Assembly (NCBI RefSeq): GCF_022867865.1
Contig: NZ_JALIEC010000002.1
Span: 124,001 to 188,000 of the forward strand
Origin: Phaeobacter sp. J2-8
Lineage (GTDB): Bacteria > Pseudomonadota > Alphaproteobacteria > Rhodobacterales > Rhodobacteraceae
DNA length: 64,000 nt
Direction of reading: 5' to 3'
Position numbers and translations under genes: made by a program. Shown in pieces: positions 10,140 to 18,918 of the stretch (the first letter of the stretch is position 1; each line of letters begins with the position of its first letter). Below the pieces are notes generated by a model that ran no database searches, had not been told where the DNA came from, and saw only the letters and a list, made by a program, of their open reading frames with translations.

Positions 10140-11186
10140 TCATGCCTCGGCGGCAATCTGGGCGGGGGCCGGTCCGGTGGTGGCCCCGGTCAAAAAACGA
10201 TAGGGCATCATTTCGGTGCCCGGCGGTGCCAGCGGATCGGAAATCCGCGACATCAGGATTGCCGCGACACGGCGGCCGGCCTCGCGCACCGAACTGCGGG
10301 CGGCGGTAAAAACCGGCTCGGCCTCGGTGCCGTTGCGCAGGTATGACAGATCATCGTCAAACGTCACCACCGACACATCACGCCCCAAAACCAAACCCGC
10401 AGATTCAATTGCCCGGCGCACGCCAAGCGCGGTGATCATCGAGGCCACCACAAAGGCCGTCGGCGGCGTGTCGCGCGCAAGCATGGCCGAGGCAGCATCG
10501 TAGCCGAAGGTTTCGGTCATGTCGGCGGACACCATCAGCTCTGGATCGGGGGGGATATCTGCTTCGGCCAGCGCCTTGAGGAAACCAGCCCGGCGACGAA
10601 AGGCAAAATCCAGTTGTTCCAACCCGTTGATCAGACCAATTCGCCGGTGCCCCAGCGCGGTCAGATGGGTTGTGGCCTCTTGCATCGCGGTGACATTGGC
10701 CACATCGACCCAGGAAAACGGCGTCTTGACGTCGCTGGCGCGGCCATGGACCACAAACGGCAATTCCAACTGGATCAGCAAGGGAATGCGCGGGTCGTTC
10801 ATCCGGGGTCCATGGACCACGATCCCGTCCACGTTGCCCTTGATTTTCAAATCGCGGTAAAATGCCTCTTCTTCGGAATCCGGCACCAGCGACAGCAACA
10901 TGTCGTAGCCATGCCGGGAATAGACCTCGCCGGCGCTGGCGACGAAATCGCCAAAAACCGGGTTCACCATTTCATGTTGCGTCGACACCGGGATGACATG
11001 GCCGATGGTCATCGCCCGCCCGGTGGCCAGCGACCGCGCCCGCGTGTTGGGTTTGTAATTGGCGGCCCGCGCCGCATCATGCACCTTTTTCCGGGTCTTT
11101 TCGCTGACCTCTGGATAGCCGTTCAAGGCCCGGCTGACCGTGGTTTGCGACAATCCCAATCGTTCGGATAGTTGCTTTAAGTTCAT
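10140..11186 (-). CDS. aglR: LacI-family regulator of the alpha-glucoside locus (AglR-like)
   Basis: The N-terminal LacI helix-turn-helix (MNLKQLSERLGLSQTTVSRA) is followed by a hinge and a periplasmic-binding-protein-like sensor domain, about 348 residues in all. I start it at 11186 because the helix-turn-helix begins right there; the frame extends 33 codons upstream without family similarity. It is divergent from aglE and 39 bases upstream of glk. By position it should repress aglEFGAK, and perhaps glk, in the absence of alpha-glucosides. A perfect 14-base palindrome of the LacI type lies in the divergent gap at 11359-11372. The inducer is inferred, not shown. Confidence 0.88.
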   Translation of the reverse strand: MNLKQLSERLGLSQTTVSRALNGYPEVSEKTRKKVHDAARAANYKPNTRARSLATGRAMTIGHVIPVSTQHEMVNPVFGDFVASAGEVYSRHGYDMLLSLVPDSEEEAFYRDLKIKGNVDGIVVHGPRMNDPRIPLLIQLELPFVVHGRASDVKTPFSWVDVANVTAMQEATTHLTALGHRRIGLINGLEQLDFAFRRRAGFLKALAEADIPPDPELMVSADMTETFGYDAASAMLARDTPPTAFVVASMITALGVRRAIESAGLVLGRDVSVVTFDDDLSYLRNGTEAEPVFTAARSSVREAGRRVAAILMSRISDPLAPPGTEMMPYRFLTGATTGPAPAQIAAEA

Positions 11187-11358
11187 TGTGCCGATGACCC
11201 CCAGAATTGACCCGAACGGGAAGTGTTCTACCTTGATTGTTGCGGAACGCAAATTGCCTTTCTTTTCACAGCTGACTTTCTGCACCGCAGAGAAAACATT
11301 GATTTCGTTAGACTAATCGATGTTGACTTTTCAACGCAACTTCCTCACATTAAAACTA

Positions 11359-11372
11359 CCAAAGCGCTTTGG
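11359..11372. promoter_or_regulatory. LacI-type operator in front of aglE
   Basis: CCAAAGCGCTTTGG is a perfect 14-base palindrome with the central CG typical of LacI-family operators. It lies 80 bases before the aglE start in the gap between aglR and aglE. The same core AAAGCGCTTT recurs at 20126-20135 and 54639-54648. Confidence 0.75.
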
Positions 11373-11452
11373 AAAGCGAGTGTCAAGACTTGTATCAAAG
11401 CGTCGATAGGTGTTCGATGGAACGTGCGTTTACCGCACAGGGAGGAAAATCA

Positions 11453-12808
11453 ATGAGAGTTTCGCTTTATGCGAGTGTTGCGACGCTGGCGCTGTCCGCT
11501 TCTTTGGCCCAGGCCGCAGGTCATCTGCCATTCACGCCGGGAGAGGGCGATTTCAACTGGGACAGCCTGACCGCCTTTGCCGAGGCCAATGACCTGAACG
11601 GCGAAGAAATCAGCGTTTTCGGACCCTGGCGCGGGGATGATCAGGCCCTGGTCGAAAGCATTCTTGGCTATTTCACCGAAGCGACGGGCGCGACCATCAA
11701 ATACGCCTCTTCCGAAACCTATGAACAGCAGATCGTGATCGACACCGAAGCCGGATCGCCGCCCAATGTCGCGGTGCTGCCGCAGCCCGGCCTGATCCAG
11801 GATCTGGTATCCAAAGGGTTTGTAGAACCTTTGGGTGAAGACACCGAAAACTGGCTGCGGGCCAATTACGCCGCAGGTGACAGCTGGGTCAGCCTTGGCA
11901 CCTATACCGGGCCGGACGGCGAAGACCGGCTTTATGCCTTTCCCTATAAAATCGACCTGAAATCTCTGGTCTGGTACAGCCCGGAGAATTTCGAAGATGC
12001 CGGGTATGAAGTTCCGGAAACCATGGAGGATCTGAAGGCGCTGACGCAGCAGATCGTTGATGATGGCGGCACACCCTGGTGCATTGGTCTGGGGTCCGGT
12101 GGCGCGACCGGCTGGCCCGCGACCGATTGGGTCGAAGACATGATGCTGCGCACGCAATCCCCCGAAACCTATGACCAGTGGATCAAGAACGAAATTCCGT
12201 TTACCGATCCGGCGGTTGTTGGCGCGATCGAAGAATTCGGCTTTTTTGCCCGCAATGACGATTATGTGGCTGGTGGGGCCGGGGCTGTGGCCTCGACCGA
12301 TTTCCGCGACAGCCCGGACGGCATGTTCTCTTCGCCGCCGCAATGCTACATGCACCGCCAGGCCTCGTTCATTCCGACCTTCTTCCCCGAAGGCACCGAA
12401 GTGGGGCTGGACGCTGATTTCTTCTATTTCCCGGCTTATGCGGGCAAGGAACTGGGCAAGCCGGTTCTGGGGGCGGGCACCTTGGCCTTCATCACCAATG
12501 ACAGCCCCGGCGCACGCGCGTTGCTGGCGTTTCTGCAAACCCCGATTGCCCATGAACTCTGGATGGCGCAATCCGGTTTCCTGACACCGCACACCGGGGT
12601 CAACACCGACCTTTACGGTTCGGATGCGTTGAAGAAACAGGGCGAGATCCTGCTGAACGCAACGACCTTCCGCTTTGACGGTTCGGACCTGATGCCGACG
12701 GGCGTGGGGGCTGGATCCTTCTGGACCGGCATGGTGGATTATGCCGGCGGCAAAGATGCCGCCGCCGTGGCCAGCCAGATCCAGGAAAGCTGGGACGCGC
12801 TGAAGTAA
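11453..12808 (+). CDS. aglE: Alpha-glucoside ABC transporter, periplasmic binding protein
   Basis: This is an extracellular solute-binding protein of the family 1 (sugar) type, 451 residues from the start at 11453, which has a strong GGAGG site eight bases upstream. Residues 1-21 form a signal peptide ending in AQA. It should capture maltose, sucrose, trehalose or related alpha-glucosides in the periplasm for the AglF/AglG/AglK transporter. The frame runs 28 codons further upstream, but that part overlaps the operator region and is not expected to be translated. It is the first gene of the aglEFGAK operon, divergent from aglR. Confidence 0.92.
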   Translation: MRVSLYASVATLALSASLAQAAGHLPFTPGEGDFNWDSLTAFAEANDLNGEEISVFGPWRGDDQALVESILGYFTEATGATIKYASSETYEQQIVIDTEAGSPPNVAVLPQPGLIQDLVSKGFVEPLGEDTENWLRANYAAGDSWVSLGTYTGPDGEDRLYAFPYKIDLKSLVWYSPENFEDAGYEVPETMEDLKALTQQIVDDGGTPWCIGLGSGGATGWPATDWVEDMMLRTQSPETYDQWIKNEIPFTDPAVVGAIEEFGFFARNDDYVAGGAGAVASTDFRDSPDGMFSSPPQCYMHRQASFIPTFFPEGTEVGLDADFFYFPAYAGKELGKPVLGAGTLAFITNDSPGARALLAFLQTPIAHELWMAQSGFLTPHTGVNTDLYGSDALKKQGEILLNATTFRFDGSDLMPTGVGAGSFWTGMVDYAGGKDAAAVASQIQESWDALK

Positions 12809-12907
12809 GCGGGCCCAAAGCGATGCCCGGCGCGATCACGCAGCACGGGCATCGCATTTTTACGACAGCATTACATCACGAAATCGGCGTTGCAGGAGGG
12901 GGCGGAT

Positions 12908-13904
12908 ATGCATCCAGCCATCATGGGACTATTGACGATTGTGATCGGGGGGGGGGTGTGTTGGCTATTTTTACTTCTCGAACATCATCCTGGACACGGT
13001 ATTTTATCCACCGCGCGGGCCAAATGCCGGGCGCAACATCAACCGCGCCAACCTGATCCGGCCCTGGCTGTTCCTGTTTCCTGCGCTTTTTGCGCTGGGG
13101 CTTTACCTGGCCTATCCGGTGTTTGCCACGCTCTGGCTGTCGCTGACCGACCGGGATCAGGGCGGGGCCTTTGTCGGGCTGGCCAATTACAGGACGATGA
13201 TGGCCGATGCCAAGTTCTGGGAGGCGATGCGCAACAACATGTTGTGGCTGGTCGTCGTGCCGGCCATGTCCACCGGATTTGGCCTGTTGGCGGCCCAGCT
13301 GACCGACCGCATTTCCTGGGGTAATTTCGCCAAGTCGCTGATTTTCATGCCGATGGCAATTTCCTTTGTTGGCGCATCGGTGATCTGGAAATTGATCTAT
13401 GACACCCGCCCCGAAGGCACCGATCAGATCGGCATTCTGAATGCGCTTTGGGTCAATATGGGGGGCGAGCCGCAGCAATGGCTGACCTTGATCCCCTGGA
13501 ACAATTTCCTGTTGATGGTGGTGTTGATCTGGATTCAGACCGGTTTTGCCATGGTGATCCTGTCGGCAGCGCTGCGCGGTATTCCCGAAGAAACGATTGA
13601 GGCCGCGATCATCGACGGCGCGTCACCATTGCAGATTTTCTTCAAGATCAAGGTGCCGCAGATCATGTCGACGATTGTGGTGGTCTGGACGACGATTACG
13701 CTGGTGGTGTTGAAAATTTTCGACATCGTCTTGGCGATGACCAACGGCCAGTGGGAAACCCAGGTTCTGGCCAATTACATGTACGACAAATTGTTCCGCG
13801 CCTTTGACTGGGGCGTCGGATCGGCCTCGGCGATGGTGATCATGCTGTTGGTGACGCCGATCCTGGTCTGGAATGTGCGTAACGCGCGCAAAGAAATGCG
13901 CTGA
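12908..13904 (+). CDS. aglF: Alpha-glucoside ABC transporter permease AglF, frameshifted
   Basis: This is a MalF-type inner-membrane permease, about 331 residues if repaired. The start at 12908 (MHPAIMGLLT) follows GGAGGGGG. The frame breaks at a run of ten G (12947-12956): with nine G the reading continues as CVGYFYFSN and then NINRANLIRPWLFLF into the main permease frame, which is otherwise open from 13119 or earlier. The coupling loop EAAIIDGASPLQIFFKIKVP is intact. Either the run was miscounted or the tract is variable in length in the cell. The gene lies in operon order between aglE and aglG, with only 8 bases to the aglG TTG codon. Confidence 0.85.
12947..12956 (+). repeat. G10 homopolymer inside aglF
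   Basis: Ten consecutive G lie 13 codons into aglF. Nine would keep the gene in frame. It is the longest homopolymer that I noticed in the window and sits at the position expected for a slipped-strand switch. Confidence 0.85.
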
Positions 13905-13918
13905 GCGGGGGATTGGAC

Positions 13919-15058
13919 ATGGACAATATCGCAGGTCAAAAATCCACGCTGACATGGGCGGTGCATATCGCGGTGCTGGTACTGGTGCTGGCATGGGTGT
14001 TCCCGACGTTGGGATTGCTTGTCAGTTCGTTTCGCACATCGGACCAGATTTCGACCTCTGGCTGGTGGGCGGCGCTCACGACGCAAGAGGGCCAATTGCC
14101 CGCCATCCGCATCAACGGCCAAGAGGTGCAGGAGGCCGATCTCTATGTCATCGAAGGCGGGTTGTTTCCCGACAGTGACACCACGGTCACCGCATGGGGC
14201 ACGTCGTCACGCGCGCCCGAGGCCCATGCCGCCGGCGACACAGCCGAGCTGAAGGATGGCGCCCGTCTGACTGTGGCGGGGGACGGTGCATTCCGTCTGA
14301 CAGGTGGCCAAAGCTGGGAGGGCCAGCGCCTGCCACGGGTGTTTACCACCGCCGCGACACCGCCGGAATTCACCCTGAGCAATTACACCAATGTGCTGAC
14401 CTCGGACACCGCCGGGGCAGGGATCGCCAATGCGTTCATCAATACGCTGACCGTGGCCATACCATCGACCATCATCCCGATCCTGGTGGCGGCCTTTGCG
14501 GCCTATGCGCTGGCCTGGATGGATTTCCCAGGCCGGTCGCTGTTGATCGCCGCCGTGGTCGGATTGTTGGTGGTGCCCTTGCAGCTGGCGCTGATCCCGC
14601 TTTTGCAACTGCACAACGCGATTGGCATCGGCAAGGGGTATCTGGGTGTTTGGCTGGCGCATACCGGGTTTGGTCTGCCACTGGCGATCTATCTTTTGCG
14701 CAATTACATGGTCGGACTGCCGCGTGACATCATCGAAAACGCCCGGGTGGACGGCGCGACAGAGTTCCAGATCTTCATCAAGATCATTCTGCCGCTCAGC
14801 TTTCCGGCGCTGGCCTCTTTTGCGATCTTTCAATTCCTGTGGACCTGGAACGATCTGCTGATCGCCTTGGTGTTCCTGGGCACCGACGATTCCACCCTGG
14901 TTCTGACCGGGCGGCTGGTCAATCTGATGGGGTCGCGCGGCGGACAATGGGAGATCCTGGCAACCTCGGCCTTTGTGTCGATTGTTGTGCCGCTGGCCGT
15001 GTTCTTTGCCATGCAGAAATATCTGGTGCGCGGTCTTTTGGCCGGCTCCGTCAAATAG
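13919..15058 (+). CDS. aglG: Alpha-glucoside ABC transporter permease AglG
   Basis: This is a MalG-type permease of 379 residues and forms the channel with AglF. It is longer than MalG because about 100 residues of periplasmic sequence (roughly 55-155, rich in Thr, Ala and Gly) lie between the first and second membrane helices; I recall AglG proteins having this insertion. The coupling motif ENARVDGATEFQIFIKIILP is present. The ATG at 13919 is preferred over the TTG at 13913 because of the GGGG site eight to twelve bases upstream. It follows aglF closely and precedes aglA in the operon. Confidence 0.9.
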   Translation: MDNIAGQKSTLTWAVHIAVLVLVLAWVFPTLGLLVSSFRTSDQISTSGWWAALTTQEGQLPAIRINGQEVQEADLYVIEGGLFPDSDTTVTAWGTSSRAPEAHAAGDTAELKDGARLTVAGDGAFRLTGGQSWEGQRLPRVFTTAATPPEFTLSNYTNVLTSDTAGAGIANAFINTLTVAIPSTIIPILVAAFAAYALAWMDFPGRSLLIAAVVGLLVVPLQLALIPLLQLHNAIGIGKGYLGVWLAHTGFGLPLAIYLLRNYMVGLPRDIIENARVDGATEFQIFIKIILPLSFPALASFAIFQFLWTWNDLLIALVFLGTDDSTLVLTGRLVNLMGSRGGQWEILATSAFVSIVVPLAVFFAMQKYLVRGLLAGSVK

Positions 15059-15070
15059 GGCGCCCCCCCG

Positions 15071-16726
15071 ATGAACAAACATACGGACAACATCATGAAA
15101 CTTTCCCGTCAGGAAGATACCGATTGGTGGCGCGGCGCAGTGATCTATCAGATCTATCCGCGCTCCTATCAGGACAGCAACGGCGATGGCATTGGCGATC
15201 TGAACGGCATCACCAGCCGCCTGCCGCATATTGCCTCGCTTGGGGTGGATGCGATCTGGATTTCGCCGTTCTTCACCTCGCCGATGAAGGATTTCGGCTA
15301 TGATGTCAGCGATTATTGCGACGTCGATCCGATGTTCGGCACTTTGGCGGACTTTGATGTGCTGGTGGATACCGCGCATAAACTTGGCCTGAAGGTGATG
15401 ATTGATCAGGTGCTGTCGCATTCCTCGGATCAACACAAATGGTTCAAGGAAAGCCGCCAGAGCCGCGACAATGACAAGGCCGATTGGTACGTCTGGGCCG
15501 ATCCCAAAGAGGACGGCACGCCGCCAAACAACTGGCTGTCGATTTTTGGCGGATCGGGCTGGCAATGGGATGGTCGCCGCGAGCAATATTACCTGCATAA
15601 TTTCCTGACGTCGCAGCCGGACCTGAATTTCCATTGCCCGGACGTGCAACAAGCATTGTTGGACACTGTAGAGTTCTGGTTGGATCGCGGGGTGGATGGG
15701 TTCCGGTTGGACACCATTAATTTCTATATTCATGACCAAGAGTTGCGCGACAATCCTCCGCTGTCGAAAGAGCTTCGAAATGCGTCGATTGCGCCCTCGG
15801 TGAACCCCTATAACCATCAGGAGCACCTCTATTCCAAGAACCAGCCAGAGAACCTCGACTTTCTGCGTCGGTTCCGTGCCTTGTTGGATCAATATCCCGG
15901 GTCCACCTGTGTCGGCGAGGTGGGCGATGCCCAACGCGGGCTTGAAATCATGGGACAATACACATCTGGCGGCGACAAGGCGCATATGTGTTACGCTTTT
16001 GAATTCCTGTCCGGAAATTCGTTGAGCGCCAGCCGTGTAGCCGAAGTTTTGCATGCAGTGGACGAGGCCGCAGCGGACGGATGGGCGTGCTGGGCGTTTT
16101 CCAACCATGATGTGCCGCGCCATGTCACCCGCTGGGGGCTGGGGCTTCCTGCGCAAAAGACCTATGCGACATTGATCCATTGTCTGCGCGGGTCGGTCTG
16201 TCTTTATCAGGGCGAGGAGCTTGGCCTGCCAGAGGCGGATGTCGCATTCGAGGATCTGCAAGATCCCTATGGCATCGAATTCTGGCCTGAATTCAAGGGG
16301 CGGGACGGCTGCCGGACACCGATGGTTTGGGAACCTTCCAACCAAAGCGGCGGGTTTACCGCAGGCCAGCCATGGTTGCCGGTCAACCATGACCATATCA
16401 ACCGTTCGGTCGCCGCCCAGGAGGCCGATCCGGGTGCCTTGTTGCACCATTACCGCAATGTCATCGCCTTTCGCCACGCGCACCCCGCTTTGGTCAAAGG
16501 CGCGCACAGCGAAATATCCGCCGACGGCGATGTGCTGCGCTTCATCCGCAGTCATCAAGGCGAGGTGATTTTCTGTGCCTTCAATCTGAGTGAGGTGCCG
16601 GCCACGATTGACCTGCCTGCTGGCACATGGCTGCCGATCGGCTCTGAAATCGGGTCTGCCGCGGCGCAGGCGGATGGAAAACTTCACCTTGGGCCCTGGC
16701 AAACCGCCATGGCAACCCAGCGTTAA
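15071..16726 (+). CDS. aglA: Alpha-glucosidase, glycoside hydrolase family 13
   Basis: This 551-residue cytoplasmic enzyme hydrolyses terminal alpha-1,4 or alpha-1,6 glucosidic bonds of the imported sugar. The GH13 motifs are complete: DWWRGAVIYQIYPRS at the start of the barrel, the nucleophile Asp214 in GFRLDTIN, the acid/base Glu283 in CVGEVGD, and Asp347 in SNHDVPR. No signal peptide is present, which fits import before cleavage. The ATG at 15071 follows aglG by 12 bases with a weak ribosome site; a second ATG at 15095 is possible. The glucose product would feed the glucokinase in the same locus. Confidence 0.94.
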   Translation: MNKHTDNIMKLSRQEDTDWWRGAVIYQIYPRSYQDSNGDGIGDLNGITSRLPHIASLGVDAIWISPFFTSPMKDFGYDVSDYCDVDPMFGTLADFDVLVDTAHKLGLKVMIDQVLSHSSDQHKWFKESRQSRDNDKADWYVWADPKEDGTPPNNWLSIFGGSGWQWDGRREQYYLHNFLTSQPDLNFHCPDVQQALLDTVEFWLDRGVDGFRLDTINFYIHDQELRDNPPLSKELRNASIAPSVNPYNHQEHLYSKNQPENLDFLRRFRALLDQYPGSTCVGEVGDAQRGLEIMGQYTSGGDKAHMCYAFEFLSGNSLSASRVAEVLHAVDEAAADGWACWAFSNHDVPRHVTRWGLGLPAQKTYATLIHCLRGSVCLYQGEELGLPEADVAFEDLQDPYGIEFWPEFKGRDGCRTPMVWEPSNQSGGFTAGQPWLPVNHDHINRSVAAQEADPGALLHHYRNVIAFRHAHPALVKGAHSEISADGDVLRFIRSHQGEVIFCAFNLSEVPATIDLPAGTWLPIGSEIGSAAAQADGKLHLGPWQTAMATQR

Positions 16727-16747
16727 GCCGCAATAGGAGACAGTAAA

Positions 16748-17836
16748 ATGGCCAATCTGAAACTGACCGATGTCGAAAAAACCTATGGCGGCGCGGTGAA
16801 TGTGCTGAACCACATCGACCTTGATATCAAGACCGGCGAATTGATTGTGTTTGTCGGCCCGTCGGGCTGCGGGAAATCCACCTTGCTGCGCATGATTGCC
16901 GGGTTGGAAAAGATCACCAGCGGCACGTTGGAAATTGACGGGCAGGTGGTCAATGACGTGCCACCGTCACAACGCGGTATTGCGATGGTGTTCCAATCCT
17001 ATGCGCTCTACCCCCATATGACGGTGCGCGAAAACATGTCCTTTGCGCTCAAGATCGCCAAGAAGCCGCAGGATGAAATCGACGCGTCGGTCGAACGCGC
17101 GGCCAAGATGCTGCAATTGGACGAATACCTTGACCGTTTGCCAAAGGCGCTGTCGGGTGGCCAGCGTCAGCGGGTTGCGATTGGCCGGTCAATTGTGCGC
17201 GATCCAAAGGTGTATTTGTTCGATGAACCATTGTCGAACCTGGACGCCGCCCTGCGGGTTGCGACCCGGATCGAGATTGCGCAGCTGAAAGAGAAAATGC
17301 CCAACTCGACCATGATCTATGTGACCCATGATCAGGTCGAAGCGATGACCCTGGCGACCCGCATTGTCGTTCTGGCAAACAAGGGGATCGCACAGGTTGG
17401 CAGCCCGCTGGAGCTTTATGAACGCCCCAACAGTGAATTTGTCGCGCAATTCATTGGCTCGCCCGCGATGAACCTGTTGCCCGGCGAAGTTGTGGGTACA
17501 GGGCCGCAAACCACGGTGCGGATGCAAAGTGGCGGCACAGCGGTGTCGGATTATCCCACCAAAGACAGCGACATGGGCCTGAAGGTCAATGTCGGGGTCC
17601 GCCCCGAGGATATGGTGGAAACCACCGGCGATGCCATTTTCGAAGGCAAGGTTGATTTCATCGAAGCCCTTGGTGAGGTCACTTTGCTCTATTTCGAAAA
17701 ACAGGATAATCAGGCGGCGGTCATCGGCAAACTGGCCGGCATTCATACCGACGTGCGGGGCAAATCCGTGCGTTTGGCCGCCGCGCCCGCAAAGGTGCAT
17801 CTTTTTGCCAATGGGGTGTCGCTGCTTTATGGCTGA
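16748..17836 (+). CDS. aglK: Alpha-glucoside ABC transporter ATPase AglK
   Basis: This is a MalK/UgpC-type ATPase of 362 residues. Walker A is GPSGCGKST (37-45), the ABC signature LSGGQRQR begins at 135, Walker B is VYLFDEP (155-161), and a C-terminal regulatory/OB domain follows from about 240. It powers the AglEFG importer. An AGGAGA ribosome site precedes the start. It is the last gene of the operon: a hairpin follows within ten bases of the stop, and then comes the rpsB promoter. Confidence 0.93.
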   Translation: MANLKLTDVEKTYGGAVNVLNHIDLDIKTGELIVFVGPSGCGKSTLLRMIAGLEKITSGTLEIDGQVVNDVPPSQRGIAMVFQSYALYPHMTVRENMSFALKIAKKPQDEIDASVERAAKMLQLDEYLDRLPKALSGGQRQRVAIGRSIVRDPKVYLFDEPLSNLDAALRVATRIEIAQLKEKMPNSTMIYVTHDQVEAMTLATRIVVLANKGIAQVGSPLELYERPNSEFVAQFIGSPAMNLLPGEVVGTGPQTTVRMQSGGTAVSDYPTKDSDMGLKVNVGVRPEDMVETTGDAIFEGKVDFIEALGEVTLLYFEKQDNQAAVIGKLAGIHTDVRGKSVRLAAAPAKVHLFANGVSLLYG

Positions 17837-17844
17837 TCCCCAGG

Positions 17845-17870
17845 AGAGGCGGTTCATTTCAATCGCCTCT
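17845..17870 (+). terminator. Hairpin after aglK
   Basis: AGAGGCG (17845-17851) pairs with CGCCTCT (17864-17870). There is no real T-run after it. Its right arm ends at the first base of the predicted rpsB -35 box. Confidence 0.55.
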
Positions 17871-17898
17871 TGCGCCCACAAATCATTGCGTCTATACG
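17870..17898 (+). promoter_or_regulatory. Predicted sigma-70 promoter of rpsB-tsf
   Basis: TTGCGC (17870-17875), a 17-base spacer and TATACG (17893-17898) form a well-spaced housekeeping promoter. Transcription would start near 17905, giving a leader of about 110 bases. Confidence 0.6.
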
Positions 17899-17930
17899 CG
17901 CGCCATTAATCCGCAGGTGTGGGCGGGCCC

Positions 17931-17985
17931 TTGGGGGAGACATCCCCAAATGTCCACCGGTTGAAGCATTCGCTTCTCAACCCGC
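17931..17985 (+). promoter_or_regulatory. Structured leader of rpsB
   Basis: Two hairpins are visible in the rpsB leader: TTGGGG (17931-17936) with CCCCAA (17944-17949), and GGTTGA-AGC with GCT-TC-TCAACC (about 17961-17984, two-base bulge). Such a leader could bind S2 for autogenous control, as is known for rpsB in other bacteria; this is inference. Confidence 0.4.
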
Positions 17986-18016
17986 ACCGAGGCGTAAACC
18001 GGAAAGGAAAAGAAGC

Positions 18017-18808
18017 ATGGCTCTTCCCGAGTTCACCATGCGTCAGCTGCTTGAAGCTGGCGTTCACTTTGGCCACCAGACGCAACGCTGGAACCCCCGT
18101 ATGGGTCCGTTCATCTATGGCGCGCGCAATGGCATCCACATCATGGACCTGACGCAAACTGTTCCGATGCTGGACCAGGCGCTGACCGCTGTGCGTGACA
18201 CTGTGGCCAAAGGCGGCCGTGTGCTGTTCGTCGGCACCAAACGCCAGGCTGCCCAGCCTGTGGCCGATGCCGCAGAACGCTGCGCACAATACTACATGAA
18301 CCACCGTTGGTTGGGCGGCACGCTCACCAACTGGAAAACCGTTTCCCAATCCATCAACCGTCTGAAGCAGATTGACGAGCAGATGGAAGGTGGCTTTGAA
18401 GGCCTGACCAAGAAAGAGCGTCTTGGTATGGAACGTGACCAGCTGAAGCTGCAAGCGTCGCTGGGCGGTATCCGCGAAATGGGCGGCGTGCCTGATCTTC
18501 TGTTCGTCATCGACGTGAAAAAAGAAGCTCTGGCCGTGGCCGAAGCCAACAAACTGGGTATCCCGGTTGTGGCGATCGTCGACACCAACTGTTCGCCCGA
18601 TGGTGTGGATTACATCATCCCCGGAAACGACGACGCAGCCCGCGCCATCGCTCTTTACTGCGATCTGGCAAGCCGCGCCGCGCTTGACGGTATGTCGGCC
18701 CAGCTGGGCGCTGCAGGTGTCGATATCGGCGCCATGGAAGAAGCGCCGGAAGAAGAAGTTGTTGCTGAAGAAGCCGCAGCCCCGGCAGACGCGCCCGCAG
18801 CAAGCTGA
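18017..18808 (+). CDS. rpsB: 30S ribosomal protein S2
   Basis: Ribosomal protein S2 has 263 residues here, with the family start [20 protein letters not shown], the [12 protein letters not shown] motif and an acidic, Ala-rich C-terminal tail common in alphaproteobacteria. The start at 18017 has a GGAAAGG site; the frame extends upstream into the leader without similarity. It is followed by tsf 110 bases later, the conserved rpsB-tsf order. Two hairpins in the gap (18822-18839 and 18867-18890) may process the transcript or lower tsf expression. Confidence 0.98.
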   Translation: MALPEFTMRQLLEAGVHFGHQTQRWNPRMGPFIYGARNGIHIMDLTQTVPMLDQALTAVRDTVAKGGRVLFVGTKRQAAQPVADAAERCAQYYMNHRWLGGTLTNWKTVSQSINRLKQIDEQMEGGFEGLTKKERLGMERDQLKLQASLGGIREMGGVPDLLFVIDVKKEALAVAEANKLGIPVVAIVDTNCSPDGVDYIIPGNDDAARAIALYCDLASRAALDGMSAQLGAAGVDIGAMEEAPEEEVVAEEAAAPADAPAAS

Positions 18809-18821
18809 AGCAAGTCTTTGC

Positions 18822-18890
18822 CAGGTCTTTTCTGACCTGTCGCAAAACCGACATGTATTCATGACAGGGGGCAGAGGTATCTTTGCCCCC
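18822..18890 (+). promoter_or_regulatory. Two hairpins between rpsB and tsf
   Basis: CAGGTC (18822-18827) pairs with GACCTG (18834-18839), and GGGGGCA (18867-18873) pairs with TGCCCCC (18884-18890). Neither is followed by a T-run, so processing or partial attenuation is more likely than full termination. Confidence 0.45.
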
Positions 18891-18918
18891 AATACCTTAT
18901 GAGATGAGGAGAGCCGAT

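Noticed and set aside
11323-11356. aglE promoter with TTGACT as -35 box
   Set aside because: No acceptable -10 box lies 16-18 bases downstream (CACATT or TAAAAC at the wrong distance), so no promoter was called.
14207-16813. 868-codon open frame on the minus strand
   Set aside because: It is antisense to aglG and aglA, which have complete catalytic motifs. Its protein is rich in His, Gln and Arg, as expected for the complement of GC-rich codons.
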